Shown here one piece after another: positions 1 through 5,468 of a stretch of DNA of 16,302 nt. Below the pieces are notes generated by a model. The model searched no databases. It was not told the DNA's origin and was given only the letters and a program-made list of their open reading frames with translations. How positions within the stretch are numbered: position 1 is the first letter of the stretch; each line of letters starts with the position of its first letter. The position numbers and the translations under genes are program-made. The stretch is from Rickettsiaceae bacterium 4572_127 (lineage in GTDB: Bacteria > Pseudomonadota > Alphaproteobacteria > Rs-D84 > NBLK01): assembly GCA_002084505.1 (NCBI GenBank), contig NBLK01000022.1:1-16302 (forward strand), written 5' to 3'.

Positions 1-31
1 AGAAAAGAAAAAATTATTGAGAATTTCGTCG

Positions 32-67
32 CCTCTCCCCTTGCGGGAGAGGGACAGGGTGAGGGGT
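32..67. repeat. GC-rich palindromic intergenic repeat, copy 1
   Basis: An unusually GC-rich island in an AT-rich window. Bases 32-39 (CCTCTCCC) pair perfectly with 45-52 (GGGAGAGG) around a five-base loop, and a G-rich arm (GGGTGAGGGG, 57-66) follows. The core CTCCCCTTGCGGGAG recurs with one change inside the rlmE 3' end at 12608-12622. Sequences of this type are known as dispersed intergenic repeats in Gram-negative genomes; the assignment here is from memory of the motif and from the second copy in the window. It lies downstream of the hydrolase gene, whose stop is near 105. Whether it acts as a terminator is unclear because no clean U-run follows on the minus strand. Bases 1-31 hold nothing I can identify. 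Confidence 0.7.
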
Positions 68-104
68 AAAAAACACATATAGTCTAGAAAAGAGCCATTT
101 TTTT

Positions 105-761
105 TTACTCTCCATTAATCTTCTTAATCCACTCGATTGATTTCGTAATAGCATCCATCGGCATTGTATGATCCGTGTTTGGCATTGATATAAATTCTAA
201 TTCACGAACTTTTTCAATCTCGTTTTTAACACTTTCAGCATAGGAAAAAGGCAGAACAGAATCGGCCGTTCCATGAAAAGCTAGCAAAGGGCAATCACCA
301 TTAAACGGAGGAAAAAGCAGACCTGAAAAAGAAACTACTCCACCTATTTCCATCAGTTGTGAAATCGCCAAAGCTATTCCTGCTCCCTGTGAAAAGCCAG
401 TGATAATGATGTTTTTTAGAGAAATTTTATGTTTTTCCGCAAGATCTTTAATCGTTTTTTCAACCTGCTTCAAAGCAAATTCTCGTTTATCTTTTGTCTC
501 TAAAAGAACCGCATTTATTTGAGTTTTATTTTGAGTGTGAAACGCTAATCTCATAGTGTCATTCAGCGGATACCACTCTCGCCCAGAAGGAAAAACTTCG
601 CATGGAAAAGGAGACTCAACCGACACTAAAATCGCATTTGGAAAATCATTTTTGTAGCAAGGAAAGAGACCTGCTAAATCATTTGCATCCGCCCCATACC
701 CATGTAAAAAAACTATCATTTGCTCTGGATTATTAGGAATTTCTATAACTGATTTCAACAT
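105..761 (-). CDS. Alpha/beta-hydrolase, phospholipase/carboxylesterase family
   Basis: A 218-residue cytosolic serine hydrolase of the phospholipase/carboxylesterase (YpfH-like) family, expected to cleave carboxylic or thioester bonds; the true substrate is unknown. The oxyanion-hole motif FLHGYGAD is at residues 18-25. The nucleophile elbow GFSQG at 122-126 places the serine at 124. HGTADSVLP supplies Asp167, and TDHTMP supplies His198. No signal peptide is present. Length is normal for the family. The ATG at 761 directly abuts the stop of the upstream 170-residue gene (TGA then ATG), and an AGGA-type Shine-Dalgarno lies about seven bases upstream, so the gene is probably translated from the same transcript as the DUF4065 pair. 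The hydrolase has no obvious role in a toxin-antitoxin unit and may simply be co-transcribed. Confidence 0.9.
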   Translation of the reverse strand: MLKSVIEIPNNPEQMIVFLHGYGADANDLAGLFPCYKNDFPNAILVSVESPFPCEVFPSGREWYPLNDTMRLAFHTQNKTQINAVLLETKDKREFALKQVEKTIKDLAEKHKISLKNIIITGFSQGAGIALAISQLMEIGGVVSFSGLLFPPFNGDCPLLAFHGTADSVLPFSYAESVKNEIEKVRELEFISMPNTDHTMPMDAITKSIEWIKKINGE

Positions 762-1274
762 TCATTTTCCTGTTTGAAATAATTTATGTTCTGGATCATA
801 CCATATAGGATAAAAAATACTCCCATTCTTAAAACCATGAATTCGGATTTTATTAGTTAATGCGATTTGAAATAAGACACTGCATTGTTCACCACATTTA
901 TTAAAAAACCTTTTCCTTGTTTTTTTACATTTTATGTCTTCATAAGTAAATGAATGATTACTTGGTTTTTTCTTACTTCCTCTACCTATTCTGTCTTCAA
1001 TTTGCTTCCAACTAGATTGTGTTAAATGATCAAAGTAAGTCACTAGTTTACAAAAATATTCTTGAAATGATAACTTATCAAATCCGTATTCTTTATCATC
1101 AAAATCGATATACTCTTTAGAAAAAATATATTGAAAATTTTCTTTTTTATATTTATCTGGATCTTCTCTTAATCGTGCTTCTGAATCTTTTTTTAATTGT
1201 GTGCTTTTTTCGAAAAGTTTGGTAAAATCAGACTTTTTCTGATATTTTTTATTTTCATTTTTGTTTTTTGCCAT
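762..1274 (-). CDS. Uncharacterised protein, candidate toxin partner of DUF4065
   Basis: A 170-residue protein I cannot assign to a named family with certainty. Residues 1-45 are highly charged and Lys-rich and probably disordered. A central helical part (about 65-95) is followed by a basic, Cys-containing stretch (115-131). The most family-like part is the C-terminus, where KIRIHGFKNGSIFYPIWYDP (142-161) is followed by EH; similar Arg-Ile-His-Gly-Phe ... Trp-Tyr-Asp-Pro-x-His ends occur in small hypothetical proteins of mobile or accessory regions. No membrane segment or signal peptide is seen. It starts eight bases after the DUF4065 stop, behind an AAGG Shine-Dalgarno, and is followed without a gap by the hydrolase. 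DUF4065 proteins are known antitoxins of very diverse toxins, so by position this could be the toxin. That is inference; nothing in the sequence proves toxicity. Confidence 0.75.
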   Translation of the reverse strand: MAKNKNENKKYQKKSDFTKLFEKSTQLKKDSEARLREDPDKYKKENFQYIFSKEYIDFDDKEYGFDKLSFQEYFCKLVTYFDHLTQSSWKQIEDRIGRGSKKKPSNHSFTYEDIKCKKTRKRFFNKCGEQCSVLFQIALTNKIRIHGFKNGSIFYPIWYDPEHKLFQTGK

Positions 1275-1282
1275 AATAAACC

Positions 1283-1726
1283 TTAAAGTGAAGAATAGTA
1301 TTCTAACATAGATTCAATTGTTATTTCTTTTTCACATCTTTCACCTGCAGAACATCCATTGCGAGCATCTTTCCATGGAGTTTCGATATGAGATAAATCA
1401 CTTAGCCATTGAGGGGATTTTTCTCCATAATATGACATTACTTTCAAGATATTTTTTTGCTCTTTATCTGTGAGATTATTATTACTTAATTTTTCCTTTG
1501 TAAAAAAGCTAGCATCAATAGAAAAATTTCCTTTGTGTAAATCGTATAATTTACGAATCACAGGACCGTTTGCAAAAGCCTGTATTTCTTCCTTAAATAA
1601 AGGCTTATCTTCCCAAACTAAATTCCAAGCCTGCGAATAATAACAAAGCTTTTGAAGCTTCATTGTAGAAATTTTGTTTATGCTTTTTTCTAAAATAAAC
1701 TTAGCTACATTAAATACATTTGCCAT
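1283..1726 (-). CDS. DUF4065 (SocA/Panacea-type) protein, probable antitoxin
   Basis: A 147-residue single-domain DUF4065 protein. The family hallmarks are all visible: KLQKLCYYSQAW (23-34), FANGPVIRKLYDLHKG (51-66) and LSDLSHIETPWKDAR (108-122). The family includes Caulobacter SocA, a proteolytic adaptor antitoxin, and the PanA antitoxins that neutralise many unrelated toxins; other members are phage GepA-like proteins. The gene has its own good promoter (TTGCAT, 17 bases, TATAAT at 1751-1779) and an AAGGAG Shine-Dalgarno five bases before the ATG. It is first in an apparent operon with the 170-residue gene (8-base gap) and the hydrolase. Family membership is firm. The antitoxin role is inferred from family and operon position. 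Confidence 0.88.
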   Translation of the reverse strand: MANVFNVAKFILEKSINKISTMKLQKLCYYSQAWNLVWEDKPLFKEEIQAFANGPVIRKLYDLHKGNFSIDASFFTKEKLSNNNLTDKEQKNILKVMSYYGEKSPQWLSDLSHIETPWKDARNGCSAGERCEKEITIESMLEYYSSL

Positions 1727-1750
1727 AACTTCTCCTTTTTATTTTTTTTA

Positions 1751-1779
1751 ATTATACAAAATGCAGAAAGGAAATGCAA
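1751..1779 (-). promoter_or_regulatory. Sigma-70 promoter of the DUF4065 operon
   Basis: On the minus strand, TTGCAT (1774-1779) and a perfect TATAAT (1751-1756) are separated by exactly 17 bases. The predicted start of transcription is about 20 bases upstream of the ATG at 1726, leaving room for the AAGGAG ribosome site. The remainder of the 1727-1833 gap shows nothing else clear, and no hairpin terminator for xseA was found in it. Confidence 0.75.
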
Positions 1780-1833
1780 TAGATAAAAACGAAGTTCAGA
1801 AAATAATCGCATTGACAGAGTTTTGGAACAGGG

Positions 1834-3030
1834 CTAAATCTCAATCTCACCATCATGGAAAAGCAAGGAAATTGGTTTGGATTTTTTAGCAATTTCAGCT
1901 GAAGAAACGATTCCATTTTCTCCTTTTGCAATTGAAAATCCTCGTTTTAGAACTTTCTTAAAAGAATAACTTTCTAGCAATTTCCCAGCCGAAATGACAT
2001 TTTGTTCTGATTTTTCCAAACGATATTTCATTTTTTCAACCAACTGATTTGATTTATCATCAAGCCGTCGAATTTGGTCTTCAACAATATGCATTGGAGT
2101 TCTAATTTTTGCAATTTTCGCATCAAAATTTAGCTTTTTAATTTTCAAAACTCCAATTAAATTTCTCCATAAATTCCGTCGTTTTTCTTCTATCTTAGAA
2201 ATTAATTCAGTCCTAACAGGAACCGCTTTTTCCGCAGCACCAGTCGGAGTCGGAGCTCGTAAATCAGAAACAAAATCAATCAAAGTTGTGTCCGTCTCAT
2301 GCCCCACCGCAGAAATTACAGGAATTTCAGAATCCGCAACTGCCCGCACTACAATTTCCTCGTTAAACGGCATTAAATCTTGGAGCGAACCACCTCCACG
2401 AGCTACAATTAGAACATCAGGACGATCCGACATTTTGTTAAACCCTGCAATTCCTTCCGCTATTTTTTTCTCAGCCCCAGCACCTTGAACCGCGCATGAC
2501 CATAGCACAACTTCAACTGGAAAACGATCTGAAATACGATGAAGAATATCTCGAAAAACCGCCCCTGTCTCAGAAGTTACAACTCCGATTTTTTTTGGTA
2601 AATATGGAATTTGTTTTTTTCGGTCGGAGTCAAAAAGCCCTTCGGCAGATAGCTTTTTTTTCAAATCTTCAATTTTTTTTAGAAGCAATCCCTCGCCTTC
2701 AACTTCTAATTCTTCAATAGTGATGTTGTAGGTTGAGCGTCCTGCATAAGTAGTGATTTTTCCAGTGGCGACGACTTCCATTCCGTTTTCAGGAACAACT
2801 GATAAGCGAGTCCATTTCCAAATAATTCCATTTAGAACATAATCTTTTCCGCCTGCTTTTTCTTTTAAGTCTAAGTAGTAATGTCCGCTAGAATGTTTTT
2901 TGCAACCTGTAATTTCTCCACGAACTTTTATGCGAGTGAAGGCAGTCTCTACGACTCCTTTTAGTAAATTAGATAAAAAACTTACGGATACTACTTCACT
3001 TAAATTTAATACTGGTTCTGGTTTTTTCAT
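1834..3030 (-). CDS. xseA: Exodeoxyribonuclease VII large subunit
   Basis: The 398-residue catalytic subunit of exonuclease VII, which with XseB degrades single-stranded DNA in both directions in the cytosol. The N-terminal OB-fold nucleic-acid-binding domain spans about 8-105, with the typical LNLSEVVSVSFLSNLLKG opening. The nuclease core carries GVVTSETGAVFRDILHR (149-165), ARGGGSLQDL (210-219), SAVGHETDTTLIDFVSD (240-256) and RAPTPTGAAE (258-267). The C-terminal coiled-coil region is shorter than in E. coli (about 456 residues overall), but the end LKRGFSIAKGENGIV is typical. No xseB is visible in the window. A weak Shine-Dalgarno precedes the ATG. The gene lies 38 bases downstream of the RhuM gene on the same strand and may share its transcript. 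Confidence 0.95.
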   Translation of the reverse strand: MKKPEPVLNLSEVVSVSFLSNLLKGVVETAFTRIKVRGEITGCKKHSSGHYYLDLKEKAGGKDYVLNGIIWKWTRLSVVPENGMEVVATGKITTYAGRSTYNITIEELEVEGEGLLLKKIEDLKKKLSAEGLFDSDRKKQIPYLPKKIGVVTSETGAVFRDILHRISDRFPVEVVLWSCAVQGAGAEKKIAEGIAGFNKMSDRPDVLIVARGGGSLQDLMPFNEEIVVRAVADSEIPVISAVGHETDTTLIDFVSDLRAPTPTGAAEKAVPVRTELISKIEEKRRNLWRNLIGVLKIKKLNFDAKIAKIRTPMHIVEDQIRRLDDKSNQLVEKMKYRLEKSEQNVISAGKLLESYSFKKVLKRGFSIAKGENGIVSSAEIAKKSKPISLLFHDGEIEI

Positions 3031-3068
3031 TGGATTTCTTTCATAACTATTGGTGATTGCTTTTTGGT

Positions 3069-4079
3069 TTATTTTTTAATTTTTTTAATCATTTTATCAA
3101 AATCAGATTCAAACAATTTATCTTGTATAATTCTATATTTTTCAAATTCACTGACAGCATGTTTTTTAGCAATCTCAGCTGTAATTTTACCAGCATTTTG
3201 TAAAATATCTCGTTCATCAAATTTTAGAAAAACATCTAATCTTTTCGCCCAATCATCCATAGTCATTGGGATATTTCTTTTGGCACGACTTTCTGCTAAA
3301 TCAAGATATGAATTCACAATTAATCCCAAAGATTCTAATTCATCTTTTTTAAGATAATTTTTAGCAACAACAACATCTGTTTTAATTATTTTTCCATCAG
3401 GGGCTTTTTCCCAAGTTGTTAATCCCATGTTATTTTTTTGACTATCAGCTCTATTTTTAATTAGCTCAGGAGCTGTAAATCCATGTATTGCAAAATGAAG
3501 TTTATTTTGAACTTTCGCAAAAAATGTTCTAGTTGTTTTAGAATCCTTTTTATAGTCCAAGCTTGTCGCATAAATATCTGTAATTTTTTGATAAAACCTT
3601 CGTTCACTTAGTCTGATTTCACGAATTTCAGCAAGCAAAGTCTCAAAATAATCCTTGTCTAAAAAAGCACCGTTTTTGAGTCTTTTATTATCAAGAACAT
3701 ATCCTTTTATCGCAAATTCTTTTAAAATACTCGTAGCCCATTGGCGAAATTGAATTGCTCTATTTGAATTCACACGATAACCAACTGAAATAATAGCCTC
3801 AAGATTATAGAAATGAGTCTTATACTGTTTTCCATCCGTTGCAGTTATCCGAAAATCTCGGATAACTGATTCTTTGTTCATTTCGTTTTGTGAAAATATA
3901 TTTTTCAAATGATCGCTTATCGTTCTAACATCAACTTCAAACAACTCTGCCATTAGTTTTTGAGACAGCCATATCATTTCATTTTCATAACGAACTTCTA
4001 TTCCATTTTCACCTGCCTGTTTTGTGAAAATTAGAAATTCCGCTGTGCTGTTTCGAATAACTAGTTTTTTATCTGTCAT
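3069..4079 (-). CDS. RhuM-family protein
   Basis: A 336-residue protein of the RhuM (virulence protein RhuM/Fic-DOC associated) family. The N-terminal half has the family pattern: a winged-helix-like MIWLSQKLMAELFEVDVRTI (35-54), then HLKNIF, then SVIRDFRITATDGKQY. This is followed by the invariant-looking HFYNLEAIISVGYRVNS and the RAIQFRQWATSILKEFAIKG block. The C-terminal part is helical and Lys-rich. Named after a Salmonella pathogenicity-island gene, the family is widespread and scattered, and its biochemical role is not settled; the N-terminal block suggests DNA binding. An AAGGAA Shine-Dalgarno precedes the ATG. It is wedged between tsaD (23-base gap) and xseA, which suggests insertion into a housekeeping run. 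The family call is firm and the function is unknown. Confidence 0.9.
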   Translation of the reverse strand: MTDKKLVIRNSTAEFLIFTKQAGENGIEVRYENEMIWLSQKLMAELFEVDVRTISDHLKNIFSQNEMNKESVIRDFRITATDGKQYKTHFYNLEAIISVGYRVNSNRAIQFRQWATSILKEFAIKGYVLDNKRLKNGAFLDKDYFETLLAEIREIRLSERRFYQKITDIYATSLDYKKDSKTTRTFFAKVQNKLHFAIHGFTAPELIKNRADSQKNNMGLTTWEKAPDGKIIKTDVVVAKNYLKKDELESLGLIVNSYLDLAESRAKRNIPMTMDDWAKRLDVFLKFDERDILQNAGKITAEIAKKHAVSEFEKYRIIQDKLFESDFDKMIKKIKK

Positions 4080-4102
4080 TACTTTCCTTTAATTGCTTAA
4101 AC

Positions 4103-5101
4103 TTATTTCACATCTTCCAAGTTTTTTCTTGGGTAAGGAGCGGTATCCAGCGAGCTGAATTTTCCTAATTTAGCTCGTTCATATCCAGCCCAAGCAATCA
4201 TGACTCCATTATCTACACACAAAGCAGGATCAGGAACAAAAAACTTAACTCCATTTTCTTCACAAACTTCTTTTATTTTCTTGCGGAGAGCTTGGTTTCT
4301 AGCAACTCCACCAGCAAAAACTAATCCGTTGATTTTTCCAACTTGCTTTAATGCTACCTTAATTCTATCGGCAACAACATCACAAACTGCAACTTGAAAC
4401 GAAGCACAAACATCTTCTTTTTTATAATCTACTTCACCCTCTTTTACAATTCTCCGCACAGCAGATTTTAGTCCTGAAAAAGAAAAATTTGGAGTTTTTG
4501 TTCCTTTTAACGGTCTAGGAAAATTAATTATCGACTCTCCAATCTGAGCTAATTTATCAACCTCTGCCCCACTTGGATATGGCAACTCTAAAAGTTTCGC
4601 GGTCTTATCAAAAGCCTCCCCAAGAGCATCATCTAGCGTAGTTCCAATAATTTTATAATCTCCAATTCCATACATCATAATAAATTGCGTATGCCCCCCT
4701 GATGCTAGAAAAACTAAATGCGGAAACGGAATCTCACTTTCCATCCGAGCCATTAAAGCATGAGCTTCTAAATGATCAACCGCTACAAAAGGTTTGTCCA
4801 ATGCAAAAGCTATTGTCTTTCCATAAGTAAATCCAACTGCTACTCCTCCAATTAGCCCCGGACCTTGCCCAGCACAAACAACATCAATGTCTTCCAATTC
4901 AAGTTTTGCTTCTTTTAGTGCTTCTTCAATTAGAGGATCTATTTTTTCCGCATGAGCCCGAGAGGCTATTTCAGGAACAACCCCCCCATACATTTTATGA
5001 ATATCAATTTGAGAAAAAATCTTGTGTGCTAGAATTTCACGATCTTTTATAATCGCTACTGCCGTTTCATCACAAGAACTTTCAATTCCTAAAATGATCA
5101 A
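4103..5101 (-). CDS. tsaD: tRNA N6-adenosine threonylcarbamoyltransferase TsaD
   Basis: The 332-residue Kae1/TsaD subunit that transfers threonylcarbamoyl to A37 of ANN-decoding tRNAs, acting with TsaB and TsaE in the cytosol. The ASKHA fold opens with ILGIESSCDETAVAI (3-17). Metal-binding HLEAH is at 110-114, followed by SGGHTQ (134-139), the SFSGLKSA loop (207-214), FAGGVARN (262-269) and DNGVMIAWAG (298-307). Length is normal. The start is TTG, since no ATG is available that keeps the first beta-strand. That TTG overlaps the TGA of the upstream ribbon-helix-helix gene (TTGA), which indicates translational coupling. No tsaB or tsaE is present in the window. Confidence 0.95.
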   Translation of the reverse strand: MIILGIESSCDETAVAIIKDREILAHKIFSQIDIHKMYGGVVPEIASRAHAEKIDPLIEEALKEAKLELEDIDVVCAGQGPGLIGGVAVGFTYGKTIAFALDKPFVAVDHLEAHALMARMESEIPFPHLVFLASGGHTQFIMMYGIGDYKIIGTTLDDALGEAFDKTAKLLELPYPSGAEVDKLAQIGESIINFPRPLKGTKTPNFSFSGLKSAVRRIVKEGEVDYKKEDVCASFQVAVCDVVADRIKVALKQVGKINGLVFAGGVARNQALRKKIKEVCEENGVKFFVPDPALCVDNGVMIAWAGYERAKLGKFSSLDTAPYPRKNLEDVK

Positions 5102-5328
5102 ATGAAACTTTCAAAGACTTCTTTTAATTTGGTGTCAGAAACAAATTTATTTTCATCTGCTTCTTTTAATCTTTTTTTTATATGAGAAATCTGCCAATTG
5201 TAAGTGTCTAAATAATTGTTAATTGCTTTTTTTATTACAGAATTTCTGTTTTCTTGTAAATTATTAGCAATAATGTCCAATTTACTTATTTGATTATTGT
5301 CTATTTCTAATGAAACTGCATTTAACAT
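5098..5328 (-). CDS. Ribbon-helix-helix (CopG/RelB-like) antitoxin-type protein
   Basis: A 76-residue protein with the look of a ribbon-helix-helix DNA-binding antitoxin. A short N-terminal strand (NAVSLEID, 3-10) precedes two helices (ISKLDIIANNLQENRNSVIKKAINNYLDT, 14-42). A Trp-containing linker (NWQISHIKKRLKEADENKFV) and an acidic tail, typical of the toxin-wrapping part of RelB/ParD-type antitoxins, follow. It has a strong Shine-Dalgarno (AAGGAG, four bases from the ATG). In such modules a RelE/ParE toxin usually follows directly; here the next gene is tsaD, overlapping by three bases (TTGA), and no toxin reading frame is present. It may be an orphan antitoxin or an autoregulator that couples tsaD expression to itself. 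Confidence 0.8.
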   Translation of the reverse strand: MLNAVSLEIDNNQISKLDIIANNLQENRNSVIKKAINNYLDTYNWQISHIKKRLKEADENKFVSDTKLKEVFESFI

Positions 5329-5383
5329 AATTCTCCTTATTTTGTTTTAGTTTAGAACATAAAATCACAAAAAAAAGAAAAAA

Positions 5384-5411
5384 ATTAAAAAAAGGCTTTT
5401 TTTTAGGTCAA
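5384..5411 (-). promoter_or_regulatory. Possible promoter of the RHH-tsaD transcript
   Basis: On the minus strand TTGACC (5406-5411) is followed after 16 bases by TTTAAT (5384-5389). Each hexamer matches consensus at five of six positions. The start of transcription would lie near 5377, about 50 bases before the RHH start codon. The tract is A/T-homopolymer rich, so chance matches are easy. Confidence 0.4.
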
Positions 5412-5416
5412 AAATA

Positions 5417-5425
5417 TGATATACT
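5417..5425 (+). promoter_or_regulatory. Extended -10 promoter of the secreted-protein gene
   Basis: TGA followed by TATACT (5417-5425) fits an extended -10 element (TGN-TATAAT). This would explain why no good -35 is seen at the proper distance. Transcription would begin near 5432, giving a leader of about 37 bases. The leader contains a small hairpin (GGGT 5437-5440, ACCC 5446-5449) and ends in a strong AGGAG site six bases before the ATG. It is arranged back to back with the putative minus-strand promoter. Confidence 0.55.
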
Positions 5426-5468
5426 ATAAAAATAATGGGTGAAGAACCCTATAAACTAGGAGAAAGTT

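Noticed and set aside
68..104. Possible terminator of the hydrolase operon
   Set aside because: Only a weak GAGAG/CTCTT pairing and an A-tract are visible on the minus strand; no stable stem followed by a U-run.
2620..2670. Hairpin-like GCCCTTCGGC with a T-run on the plus strand
   Set aside because: It lies inside the well-supported xseA coding region on the other strand, and the stem is not followed by the T-run at the right distance.
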